NCBI GenBank assembly: GCA_963726315.1 | Contig: CAVSBZ010000007.1 | Coordinates: forward strand, 620,001 to 684,000 | Direction: 5' to 3' | DNA from: FEB-25 sp963726315 | Lineage (GTDB): Bacteria > Chloroflexota > Anaerolineae > Anaerolineales > UBA4823 | Length of the DNA stretch: 64,000 bases | Shown here: positions 44,443-53,162 of the stretch, one piece after another | How the letters are laid out: each line of letters starts with the position of its first letter | How positions within the stretch are numbered: the first letter of the stretch is position 1 | Translations under genes and position numbers: made by a program | Notes under the pieces: generated by a model | Database searches by the model: none | What the model saw: the letters and a program-made list of their open reading frames with translations, nothing else | Told to the model about the DNA's origin: nothing

Positions 44443-45459
44443 TTAATACGTCAGCTTTTCCACATCGTTGGAGACTCGCTTTCGGAATACCCAATAAGTC
44501 CATGATTGATAAAGCACAACAATAGGCAAAAAAACCAGGGTGACTACAGTCATTAGTCGCAAAGTTCTAAATGAGGATGCCGCGTTTTGAATCGTCAGGC
44601 TCCATAATGGATTCAAACTGGAGACCATTACCCGAGGATATAGGAAAGCGAAAATTGTCAAAACCAGAAAAGCCACAGTCAGGCAGGTCATGATAAAAAG
44701 GCGACGATTCTGACCTTTTCGTAAGAGATATCCAGCCGATAAAACCGCAACCACTGTTAGTATAGGGAATAACACAGAAAGTAAATTCATATTTTGGCGA
44801 ACATCAGTAATTACAAAACTGGTGATCAAGAAGACAACCAATATCAATACAACTAAAAGCCAAAGCCAGCGGATGAGTTCTTTTGCCCTGTGCTCGATTT
44901 CACCGTCAGTCTTGATGGATAAGAAAGTCGCTCCATGTAAAATGAACAACATCGTAAATACCAGGGCAGCAAGAAGGGAATATGGATTTAACAGGTTGAA
45001 AAAACCACCTGCGTATTGCATATCTGCGTTAATTGGCACCCCGCGAACCAGATTTGTAATAGCTATAGGAAATAAGACTGATGCCAGCAGGCTGCCTGAA
45101 AAAATACACCAATCCCAAAGATTTCGCCATAATGGATGATCATCCTTGGAGCGAAACTCAAATGCTACTCCTCGGATGATCAGACCAATAATGATCAGAA
45201 ATAACGGCAGATAAAAGCCGCTGAATAATGTAGCATACCAATTTGGAAAGGCGGCAAAAGTCGCTCCACCCGCCGCAATCAACCAGACTTCATTCCCATC
45301 CCAATGGGGGCCAATTGTATTGATGATTGTCCGACGTTGAGTATCAGTTTTACCCAGGAAAGGGAGCAGGATGCCGACTCCGAAATCGAAGCCTTCAAGG
45401 ACGAAGAACCCCGTGTATAAGACTGCAATAAAAATGAACCAAAGAGTGTTTAAGGTCAT
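44443..45459 (-). CDS. cydB: Cytochrome bd ubiquinol/menaquinol oxidase subunit II
   Basis: 338 residues with about eight or nine membrane helices. The N-terminus has VLYTGFFVLEGFDFGVGILLPF, followed by TIGPHWDGNEVWLIAAGGATFAAFP and RGVAFEFRSK, all classic CydB features. With CydA it forms the high-affinity bd oxidase that reduces O2 at low oxygen without proton pumping. It lies 11 bp after cydA. Confidence 0.96.
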   Translation of the reverse strand: MTLNTLWFIFIAVLYTGFFVLEGFDFGVGILLPFLGKTDTQRRTIINTIGPHWDGNEVWLIAAGGATFAAFPNWYATLFSGFYLPLFLIIIGLIIRGVAFEFRSKDDHPLWRNLWDWCIFSGSLLASVLFPIAITNLVRGVPINADMQYAGGFFNLLNPYSLLAALVFTMLFILHGATFLSIKTDGEIEHRAKELIRWLWLLVVLILVVFLITSFVITDVRQNMNLLSVLFPILTVVAVLSAGYLLRKGQNRRLFIMTCLTVAFLVLTIFAFLYPRVMVSSLNPLWSLTIQNAASSFRTLRLMTVVTLVFLPIVVLYQSWTYWVFRKRVSNDVEKLTY

Positions 45460-45470
45460 AAGAATCCCTC

Positions 45471-46862
45471 CTATTTCGATTCAGGTGGGTTAACTAAGGA
45501 AGGAATAAAGTCAACTGGAGAACCTTCTTCTGGTGTAGGACCAGCTTTGGCAAATTTCATCATCAAGTACACTGTAGCGATGATGATGAGACCATAAAGC
45601 AGAATGAAACCGATCAAACTCGTCAGGAACATTCCACTTGTAACTACTTCTGAAACTCCATCTTGCAACCTTACCAACTGATAAACTACCCACGGGAATC
45701 TGCCCACCTCAGTGAGGATCCATCCGGTTATATTTGCCAGATAGGGTAAAACGATTGCCCATGTCAGGATGATTAAGAACCAGGAGAATTTCCTATACAA
45801 GTTTCTCAGATCGATAAAAAGCGCAAACAGGCTAAACAAGATCATAAGCAATCCTGCGCCTACCATGACTCGAAAGCTCCAATAAAGGACGACTGGCGGC
45901 GGAGTATAATTTCCGGGGCCAAATTCTTGCACATATTGTGCTTGGAGCTGGTTGATTCCCGTGACCTCTCCGGTAAACTTATTGTATTCCATAAAGCTAA
46001 GCGCTCCGGGGATGCGCCAGTCAAGGAGAAGCTTATCATTAAATGGATTCTTGATGGTGATCATGGAGAGTGATGCAGGATTCTCTGTTTCGAACAGAGC
46101 TTCCAGAGAGGCTAATTTCATAGGCTGAATATCAAGGAGCTCCTGACCCTGGGTGTGTCCAATCAATCCAACCGAAATAGTACCGATTATTCCGATGATC
46201 GCTGCCATACGGAATGAAATTTTAAACAAGTCGATCTCATTTTTACGCAACAGGTGATATGCGCTAATACCCAGCATAAAAAAAGCAACTGTTGATAATG
46301 CAGCAGCGAGCACATGAGGGTAATGCGTGAATATCGGAGGATTGAAGATCACTTGAGCAAAATTAGTTAATACCGCCCGACCATCATCGATTTTATACCC
46401 CACCGGATGCTGCATGAACATATTGGCGACCAGGATCCAAAAAGCGGATATCGTGGCCCCAATAGTTACCAACCAGATCGTTGCCAGGTGCAATCCTTTG
46501 GATAGTCTATCCCAACCGAAAATCCATATGCCTAAAAATGTCGATTCCAGGAAAAATGCAACCAGTGCTTCAATTGCAAGCGGAGCTCCGAAGATATCTC
46601 CCACGAAACGGGAATATTCTGACCAAGCCATACCGAATTGGAATTCCTGGACAATGCCCGTGACAACTCCAACTGCAAAATTGATCAATAGTAACTTGCC
46701 CCAGAATTTTGTCAGCCGTTTATAGGTTTCTTTTCCGCTGATGACGTAAATTGTTTCGAGGATAGCTACTACAAAGGATAGCCCCAAGGTGAGGGGGACA
46801 AAGAAAAAATGATAGATGATTGTTATTGCGAATTGAAGCCTGGCTAACAGCAATACATCCAT
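45471..46862 (-). CDS. cydA: Cytochrome bd oxidase subunit I
   Basis: 463 residues. Heme ligands and quinol-site regions are seen: RLQFAITIIYHFFFVPLTLG with the high-spin heme His, the GRAVLTN and HPVGY segments, and FWSYRVM-like YWSFRVMVGAGLL later on. It has about nine membrane helices and the short form of the Q-loop. It heads the cydA-cydB-cydDC operon. A palindrome at 46938-46953, about 75 bp upstream, is a candidate operator for oxygen or redox control. Confidence 0.96.
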   Translation of the reverse strand: MDVLLLARLQFAITIIYHFFFVPLTLGLSFVVAILETIYVISGKETYKRLTKFWGKLLLINFAVGVVTGIVQEFQFGMAWSEYSRFVGDIFGAPLAIEALVAFFLESTFLGIWIFGWDRLSKGLHLATIWLVTIGATISAFWILVANMFMQHPVGYKIDDGRAVLTNFAQVIFNPPIFTHYPHVLAAALSTVAFFMLGISAYHLLRKNEIDLFKISFRMAAIIGIIGTISVGLIGHTQGQELLDIQPMKLASLEALFETENPASLSMITIKNPFNDKLLLDWRIPGALSFMEYNKFTGEVTGINQLQAQYVQEFGPGNYTPPPVVLYWSFRVMVGAGLLMILFSLFALFIDLRNLYRKFSWFLIILTWAIVLPYLANITGWILTEVGRFPWVVYQLVRLQDGVSEVVTSGMFLTSLIGFILLYGLIIIATVYLMMKFAKAGPTPEEGSPVDFIPSLVNPPESK

Positions 46863-46937
46863 ATTGATACTCCCACTATAATATTAAAATCTCTTATGAA
46901 GGAATTATTTCACAAGCATATTTTACTTCATGTACCC

Positions 46938-46953
46938 CATCACTTGTGTGATG
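46938..46953. promoter_or_regulatory. Palindrome CATCAC-TTGT-GTGATG upstream of cydA
   Basis: A perfect 6-bp inverted repeat in the 119-bp spacer between the DUF2179 gene and cydA. It may bind a redox regulator, but it does not match the textbook Rex or FNR sequence; it could also help end the upstream message. Confidence 0.4.
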
Positions 46954-46981
46954 TATTTTCAGTTTACAATGTTGTAGAAGA

Positions 46982-47509
46982 TTATGCATGCCAATAACCA
47001 TGCCGTAATGGACGGACATCTTCAGCGGTGATGAAGGCATCTGAATCGATCTCATTAACTAGCTGCCGAACTGCATCAACCTGCTTACGAAGTACAGAGC
47101 AATTGATCAATGAAACCATTCCGTCTTTACCGCGACCGGATACTTCGGTAACTGCATAACCGCTTTGCCTTAGATGAGTGACGATTGCTGAACCCCTATG
47201 AGGGCTGATAATATTTATATTGATATGACCGATTGCGATGCGCTCTTCGATCATCATTCCCACTACATTGCCAGTCGCAAAACCAGCTGCATAGCCGAGT
47301 ATATTAAGGGGGTTATTTACCTGAGTTAGAACTTTCCCAATTGCCAAAACGAAGATGGCAGATTGAAAAAACCCCAGTATCCAGGCAATTTTCTTTTTCC
47401 CACGCATGACAAATAATACACGCAGGGTGTCTAGCGTCATATCAGAAACTCGCAGAATGAAAATCAATCCTGCGCTTAACCAGGCTTGATACGATAAAAG
47501 AATGTCCAT
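46982..47509 (-). CDS. DUF2179/UPF0316 membrane protein
   Basis: 175 residues. Three N-terminal membrane segments (LSAGLIFILRVSDMTLDTLRVLFV, ILGFFQSAIFVLAIGKV, ILGYAAGFATGNVVGMMIEE) and a C-terminal soluble DUF2179 domain (about 105-170) with HRGSAIVTHLRQSGYAVTEV and GKDGMVSLINCSVLRKQVD. The C-domain is thought to sense a small ligand in related YitT-type proteins. Function unknown. It starts two bases upstream of the glgP stop on the same strand. Confidence 0.85.
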   Translation of the reverse strand: MDILLSYQAWLSAGLIFILRVSDMTLDTLRVLFVMRGKKKIAWILGFFQSAIFVLAIGKVLTQVNNPLNILGYAAGFATGNVVGMMIEERIAIGHININIISPHRGSAIVTHLRQSGYAVTEVSGRGKDGMVSLINCSVLRKQVDAVRQLVNEIDSDAFITAEDVRPLRHGYWHA

Positions 47510-47511
47510 GT

Positions 47512-49656
47512 TCAGCTTTCAACAGCCAGGTACATTCTATCTGTATATTCCTTGACCATGCGATGGACGCTGAAACGTGGCGAAAGTGTTCGAATGGAAT
47601 CTTTCATCAAAGCAATCCACTCACTTGGAAGACCGTCGGCAGAACGCTCCTGGTAATAAAGGGGAACAATTTTATTTTCGAGGGTGTCGTAAAGGCTGGC
47701 TGCGTCAGCTGCATCTTGCTGTTCGTTGTTTTCATACTCCTGCTCGTCCCCTATCGCCCAACCGTTTCTTCCATTGAAACCCTCCCGCCACCATCCATCA
47801 AGTACCGAGAAATTGATCACGCCGTTCATTGCTGCTTTTTGCCCTGACGTCCCTGAAGCTTCATTCGGTCGACGGGGTGTATTCATCCAAACATCAACTC
47901 CCTGGATCAGATAGCGAGCCAGGTTGAGGTCATAGTCATCAAGGAATACCAGGCGCCCACCATTTTCGGCTTTTTTAACCGCACGGTAAACTTCTTGAAT
48001 AAGCAGCTTGCCTGGCTCATCTGAAGGGTGAGCTTTACCCGCAAAGATGATTTGTACTGGTTGGTTCGATGAGGTCAAAATTTTGATTAGCCGATCGATA
48101 TCATGCAATACCAGATTGGCACGCTTATATGTAGCAAAACGACGGGCAAACCCAATGGTAAGCGCATACGGATCCAGCAGCACTCCGGAAGCAATCACCT
48201 GGACAGGATGAACATTGGTTTGCAACCACTGTTCGCGGGTACGTTCACGGATGTAGTAGGAAAGCTTACGCTTAAGATGGCGTCGGACGGTCCATAATTC
48301 TCCATCCGGAATGTCGTCTACCTTGTCCCAGGTCTCATGCTCATCCACACGTTCTTTCCAGCCGTTTCCGAAATAGCGGTCATATAACCCGCTCAAGCGG
48401 CGTGCCAACCAGGTGTGGGTATGAACTCCATTCGTAATGTGGGTGATTGGAACTTCATCTTCACTGAGATTTGGCCATAAGAAGTTCCACATCTTACGTG
48501 CAACCTTTCCATGAAGCTCTGAGACACCATTACGCTTCGAAGATAAATTCAAGGCAAGGATTGGCATACTAAATGATTCACCCCAAGGAAGAATATGGCG
48601 GGCGAGATCGATGAATTGGTCTCGAGATAAATTCAATTGAGGCCAGAAGTTTGAGAAGTATTTATCAACCAGCCAGAGAGGGAATTCATCACTTCCAGCA
48701 GGGACTGGAGTGTGAGTAGTAAAAATGGTGGTTGGTCGGATCTGTTCGGTCGCCTGTTCAAACGTATTTCCTGCAGCGACCAATTCCCTAAGTCGTTCCA
48801 ATATCATGAATGCCGAATGACCTTCGTTCATGTGCCAAACTGCAGGATTGTAACCCAAGACGCGTAAAGCCCTCACACCGCCAATTCCAAGGATTATTTC
48901 CTGAGAAATACGCGCTTCCAAATCACTGATGTATAAACGCGATGTGAGCTCTCGATCGGTCGATGAATTACCATCGACATCGCTATCCAGTAAATAGAGG
49001 GGAACACGACCTATACGTATCTCCCATAATCGAGCTAGAATATTTCGACCTGGAAGCTCCACGGATATGGTCGTTGGCTGCCCGTCCTCGTTGATGAAAG
49101 GTAACACAGGGAGCTCTTCAAACTTTAGACGTTGATAGCGTGCTTCCTGCCATCCATCTTCAGATATATGCTGTGAGAAATATCCCTGGGTGTATAGAAA
49201 TCCGATCGATACCAGGGGGAGACCCAAATCGGAGGCACCTTTTAAATAATCACCTGAAAGAACACCCAAGCCACCGGCATATATGGGCAAAGTCTCATGT
49301 AGACCAAATTCGGTAGAGAAATAGGCAATCGGCTGGTTAACATGCTGAGAATGTGTCCGCGCGAACCAGGTGTTCTTGGATTTCATGTAATCGTCAAACC
49401 CGCGCAAGATACGATCATAATAATCCAGGGAATAACGGTCATTGATGAGGTATTTTAGTTGAGCAGGATCCACCAACCGCAAAAATTGGATGGCGTTGTG
49501 ATTGGTTTTTTCCCACAGAACACTATCTATGCGAGCAAAAAGACGCTGTGCATCGGGGTTCCAAGTCCACCACAAATTGTAAGCCAGCTCCCCAAGACGA
49601 TTAATCCTTCGGGGTAACGGAAATTGATTCGGAATAATTGTTCTAAAATCGTCCAT
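47512..49656 (-). CDS. glgP: Alpha-glucan (glycogen) phosphorylase
   Basis: 714 residues from ATG 49656 (MDDFRTIIPNQFPLP), chosen for the AAGGAC ahead; an upstream in-frame start at 49698 is unlikely. It has the DUF3417 N-terminal part (RINRLGELAYNLWWTWNPDAQRLF) of the short GlgP subfamily. Active-site pieces include FSTEFGLHETLPIYAGGLGVLSGDYLK, HMNEGHSAF, HITNGVH and the PLP-lysine motif EASGTSGQKAAMNG at about residue 600. It releases glucose-1-phosphate from glycogen or other alpha-glucans. No other glycogen genes are near. Confidence 0.95.
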   Translation of the reverse strand: MDDFRTIIPNQFPLPRRINRLGELAYNLWWTWNPDAQRLFARIDSVLWEKTNHNAIQFLRLVDPAQLKYLINDRYSLDYYDRILRGFDDYMKSKNTWFARTHSQHVNQPIAYFSTEFGLHETLPIYAGGLGVLSGDYLKGASDLGLPLVSIGFLYTQGYFSQHISEDGWQEARYQRLKFEELPVLPFINEDGQPTTISVELPGRNILARLWEIRIGRVPLYLLDSDVDGNSSTDRELTSRLYISDLEARISQEIILGIGGVRALRVLGYNPAVWHMNEGHSAFMILERLRELVAAGNTFEQATEQIRPTTIFTTHTPVPAGSDEFPLWLVDKYFSNFWPQLNLSRDQFIDLARHILPWGESFSMPILALNLSSKRNGVSELHGKVARKMWNFLWPNLSEDEVPITHITNGVHTHTWLARRLSGLYDRYFGNGWKERVDEHETWDKVDDIPDGELWTVRRHLKRKLSYYIRERTREQWLQTNVHPVQVIASGVLLDPYALTIGFARRFATYKRANLVLHDIDRLIKILTSSNQPVQIIFAGKAHPSDEPGKLLIQEVYRAVKKAENGGRLVFLDDYDLNLARYLIQGVDVWMNTPRRPNEASGTSGQKAAMNGVINFSVLDGWWREGFNGRNGWAIGDEQEYENNEQQDAADAASLYDTLENKIVPLYYQERSADGLPSEWIALMKDSIRTLSPRFSVHRMVKEYTDRMYLAVES

Positions 49657-49852
49657 ACTTTTATTTGTCCTTAAAAGCCTGTGCAATAGTGGTTTCACAA
49701 AGCGGCGTTAATCTTACCACGTCAGTTTGGTTTTGCGCCAATTTCCGCAACCAACCCCTACCGATTGATTTGTCCTACCAAAACATGTGGAACCCATCCC
49801 AATAGATTGGCGGGAAAAGAAGATTCGGCTACAATACCATTTGGAGTAAAGC

Positions 49853-50581
49853 ATGACAATTACTGCTCAGTTATTTATCACTTGCATCATTGACACAATC
49901 TATCCGGAAACGGGTGAAGCAGTTGTCCGGGTTCTAGAAAAAGCGGGAGTACATGTGTCATTTCCACCTGGTCAGACTTGCTGCGGTCAACCAGCGTTCA
50001 ACGCGGGGTTGAGGCACGAAGCCCGTAAAATGGCAATCCAGACGATTAATGCTTTTGAATCCTTTCCTGGTCCAGTGATTGTACCTTCTGGATCGTGTGC
50101 CGCAATGATCCGGCACTCCTACGCAGAATTGTTTGCTGATGATGCGAAATGGCTACCAAAGGTCAAGGCATTGGCTGAACGCACTTACGAGTTTAGTGAA
50201 TTCCTGGTGGATGTCTTGGGAATCACCGACATGGGGGCACGGTTTGATGGGCGCATAACCTATCATTCATCTTGTCACCTTTTGAGAGGCTTGGGTGTGG
50301 ATCGCCAACCGAGGAGCTTGTTGGCAGCAATACAGGATGCGGAACTGGTCGAACTCCCTGATTCAGGTGACTGCTGTGGATTTGGAGGTGTGTTCTCTAT
50401 CGAGCATCCCGAAATATCAACTGCCATGCTGGAGCGAAAAATCGCGAATATTGAAGCAAGTGGAGCCGCGTTGGTAGTAGCTTGCGATGCAGGATGCGTC
50501 ACCAATATCAATGGGGGATTGCATCGCAGGCACAAGACCCAAAAAGCTGTGCATATTGCGGATTTGTTAGATAAGGCATAA
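49853..50581 (+). CDS. lutA: Lactate utilization protein LutA-like (CCG-domain iron-sulfur protein)
   Basis: 242 residues with two cysteine-rich CCG motifs: PPGQTCCGQPAFNAG (near residue 45) and SSCHLLRG...DSGDCCGFGG (near 140-180). These hold iron-sulfur clusters in subunits of lactate, glycolate or heterodisulfide oxidoreductases. With the next gene it forms a LutABC-type complex that oxidises L-lactate to pyruvate. A ribosome site, TTGGAG, precedes the ATG. The lutB start ATG follows directly after the TAA. Confidence 0.9.
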   Translation: MTITAQLFITCIIDTIYPETGEAVVRVLEKAGVHVSFPPGQTCCGQPAFNAGLRHEARKMAIQTINAFESFPGPVIVPSGSCAAMIRHSYAELFADDAKWLPKVKALAERTYEFSEFLVDVLGITDMGARFDGRITYHSSCHLLRGLGVDRQPRSLLAAIQDAELVELPDSGDCCGFGGVFSIEHPEISTAMLERKIANIEASGAALVVACDAGCVTNINGGLHRRHKTQKAVHIADLLDKA

Positions 50582-52657
50582 ATGACGAGGATTTTTCGCT
50601 CCCGAATCCGTAAATCATTGGCAGATCCTAATTTACAATCTGCATTGGATGCCAATGCTGTGAAACGCAGCCAGGTTCGCAAAACTGCATTTAAGTCACT
50701 CAACAATCCACAGATGGTACGCCAATATGCACATGAGAATCGGGCTGAGGTGATTGAAAATCTTGGCAAGTATCTTGATCAATTTACAACCCACGTGCGT
50801 GAAAATGGTGTATTGGTACATCGGGCTGCGGACGCAAACCAGGCGATCAAGTTGGTTCTTGAAATAGCAAAACAACATAATGCCAAGCTGATTGCCAAAT
50901 CCAAGACCATGGTGAGTGAAGAAATCCGATTGAACCAGGCACTTGAAGGAAGGGGTTTAGAAGTCATTGAGACTGACCTGGGAGAATATATTGTCCAACT
51001 ACGGGGAGAAACACCTTCCCACATCATCACACCGGCAGTTCACCTAAGACGCCAGGATGTTGGGAAGTTATTCGAGGAAAAGCTGGGTATAGGATACACG
51101 GAAGATATCAGTATCATGACCGATGCCGCGAGGCGAACTTTACGCCAGGTATTTCTCAATGCTGATATTGGAATCTCTGGGGTTAATTTTGGGGTAGCTG
51201 AAACGGGCACACTATGTATTGTGACCAATGAGGGGAATGGACGTATGGTGACTACCATACCGAGAGTCCATATTGCTTTGATGGGAATCGAACGTCTCGT
51301 CCCATCTTTAAAAGACCTCGGATTGATGCTGTCTCTCCTGCCACGATCAGCGACCGGGCAAAAGCTTTCAGTGTATACAAGCTTGATAAACAGTCCAATT
51401 GGTCTATCGGACCCTGATGGACCAGAAGAACGGCATTTGATCCTGGTTGATAATGGGCGTAGTGCAGTATTATCTTCTGAGTTGCGAGAAATCCTATATT
51501 GCATCCGCTGTGGATCATGTTTGAATGCCTGTCCAGTCTTTCGCGAAATCGGTGGTCATGCGTACGTGAGTATTGATGGGATAGGCAGTCCATACCCTGG
51601 ACCAGTAGGTAGTGTGTTATCGCCGGCCTTATTCGGACAAATCGAATATGGGCATCTTGCGCGTGCGTCCAGCTTATGCGGGGCATGCATGGAAGCGTGC
51701 CCGGTCGATATTGATCTCCCCAAGCTGTTATTGAGGATCCGTGCAGGCACCCAGGTAAGCGAGATTTCAAGGAAAACTCATCCGAATGCGCCAACATCCT
51801 TAGCCACCGGGTTGAAACTTTTTGCTTTTGCGGCTTCTTCACCACGGTATTTCGCGGCTGCTCAGAGGTTGGCTGGCATAGCTGGCTCATTGGCAACTTT
51901 CCTCTCAAGGGGGGATCCGTGGATGCGTTTACCTGGACAGACTGGATGGGGTTACTCAAAGGATTTCCCCAGCCCGGTAGCCAGAACGTTCCGATCCAGA
52001 TTCCGAAATCATGCTAAAGCCGTTCCTGTAGAAAGTAACCGAGGTGTTCTCGATGCTGAAGCCCAAATCGTCAACCCAATCGGCGAAGATGCAAAAGCAA
52101 CCCAAGGATACCTGGTGACGGAGAAATTTAAGGCCGAGGTGGAAGCGTTGGGCGGCAGTTTTTCGCTCTGTTCCTATGACGACGCTGTTGATAAGATCGT
52201 GAAGATATTACAAGTAAAAGGCTTTGATCAGCTATTAACTTGGGATGCACCATATTTACCTGAGGAAGTGTTGGGGAAACTATCAAGAGAAGGGCTTACC
52301 ATTATCCATCCTACGGCTGGAACGCTTGAAACAAGCAGCCTTGTGCAAGCAGGATTGACAGGCGTGTCGGCAGGGATTGCAGACACGGGTTCGCTGCTAT
52401 TGTTGGGTGGAAGAGGACGTCCGCTAACTGCATCGTTGTTACCTCAAATCCATATTGCTCTTCTAAGGGAGGAAGATATTTTTGAGAATCTGGACCAGGT
52501 ACTCCAACAAATCGACATTCAGAAAGCATCGGCTGCCATCATTGTCACCGGACCTTCGAGGACGGCAGATATAGAAATGACGCTGACGATTGGTGTGCAT
52601 GGTCCGGGAGAGTTGCACGTAATCTGCATCAAGAAAGAGCCAGAGAAAATGTCTTGA
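50582..52657 (+). CDS. LutB-LutC fusion protein (lactate oxidation)
   Basis: 691 residues. The LutB part (1 to about 460) has an N-terminal LUD domain (SKTMVSEEIRLNQALEGRGLEVIETDLGEYI, GVNFGVAETGTLCI) and two 4Fe-4S motifs: CIRCGSCLNACPV near residue 307 and CGACMEACPV near 366. A linker of about 90 residues leads to a second, LutC-like LUD domain (about 505-691: YLPEEVLGKLSREGL, AGIADTGSLLLLGGRGRPL). In most bacteria LutB and LutC are separate, so this is a gene fusion. With LutA it should make up the whole lactate oxidation complex. Confidence 0.9.
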   Translation: MTRIFRSRIRKSLADPNLQSALDANAVKRSQVRKTAFKSLNNPQMVRQYAHENRAEVIENLGKYLDQFTTHVRENGVLVHRAADANQAIKLVLEIAKQHNAKLIAKSKTMVSEEIRLNQALEGRGLEVIETDLGEYIVQLRGETPSHIITPAVHLRRQDVGKLFEEKLGIGYTEDISIMTDAARRTLRQVFLNADIGISGVNFGVAETGTLCIVTNEGNGRMVTTIPRVHIALMGIERLVPSLKDLGLMLSLLPRSATGQKLSVYTSLINSPIGLSDPDGPEERHLILVDNGRSAVLSSELREILYCIRCGSCLNACPVFREIGGHAYVSIDGIGSPYPGPVGSVLSPALFGQIEYGHLARASSLCGACMEACPVDIDLPKLLLRIRAGTQVSEISRKTHPNAPTSLATGLKLFAFAASSPRYFAAAQRLAGIAGSLATFLSRGDPWMRLPGQTGWGYSKDFPSPVARTFRSRFRNHAKAVPVESNRGVLDAEAQIVNPIGEDAKATQGYLVTEKFKAEVEALGGSFSLCSYDDAVDKIVKILQVKGFDQLLTWDAPYLPEEVLGKLSREGLTIIHPTAGTLETSSLVQAGLTGVSAGIADTGSLLLLGGRGRPLTASLLPQIHIALLREEDIFENLDQVLQQIDIQKASAAIIVTGPSRTADIEMTLTIGVHGPGELHVICIKKEPEKMS

Positions 52658-52760
52658 ACCTAATAATGCAGATCCCTCCAAAGAACAAGATCGAAATTTA
52701 CTTGCCATTTTGGGTAAGATGATATAAACTTTCTCTGATACAGGCTTGCTGCTATTAGAA

Positions 52761-52787
52761 ACCGCCGCGACGAAGTGTCGGGGCGGT
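52761..52787 (+). terminator. Strong hairpin with T-run in the RRM-gene leader
   Basis: ACCGCC and GGCGGT form the outer stem, CGAC and GTCG the inner stem, and ACTTTTTTGG follows. It ends just before the ribosome site GGAGG (52796-52800) of the RRM gene. It could end the lut message, or act as a cold-sensitive attenuator for the RNA-binding protein. Confidence 0.65.
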
Positions 52788-52804
52788 ACTTTTTTGGAGG
52801 ATAG

Positions 52805-53098
52805 ATGGATAATAAATTGTATGTAGGTAATTTGCCATTCAGCACGACTGAAGAAGACCTGAGAGAAATGTTCGCTCAAGCAGGTACCGTCGTCTCTGTC
52901 AGCCTGATCAAGGACCGGGATACCGGGCGTTCACGTGGCTTCGCGTTTGTTGAACTTGCCACCCAGGCAGAAGCTGAAAAGGCAGTAAGCCTGTTCAATA
53001 ACACACCGCTCGATAACCGTACGCTCAAGGTGAACCTTGCCCGCCCGAAAGAAGACAGCGGAAAGTATCGAAAGCCAGGCGGCAACAGGCGCTATTAG
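52805..53098 (+). CDS. RRM-domain RNA-binding protein
   Basis: 97 residues: one RNA recognition motif with RNP2 KLYVGNL (4-10) and RNP1 RGFAFVEL (about 44-51), then a basic tail rich in Lys, Arg and Gly (GKYRKPGGNRRY). Such small RRM proteins in bacteria, best known from cyanobacteria, are often induced by cold and bind single-stranded RNA. The ATG follows GGAGGatag, which is itself directly behind a stable hairpin at 52761-52787. The hairpin position suggests regulation of translation or transcription. Confidence 0.93.
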   Translation: MDNKLYVGNLPFSTTEEDLREMFAQAGTVVSVSLIKDRDTGRSRGFAFVELATQAEAEKAVSLFNNTPLDNRTLKVNLARPKEDSGKYRKPGGNRRY

Positions 53099-53162
53099 GT
53101 AAACCCCAAAATAATCAAATAATCCAACATATCCTGGCAGGGACAACCCTGCCTGGTTTGAA

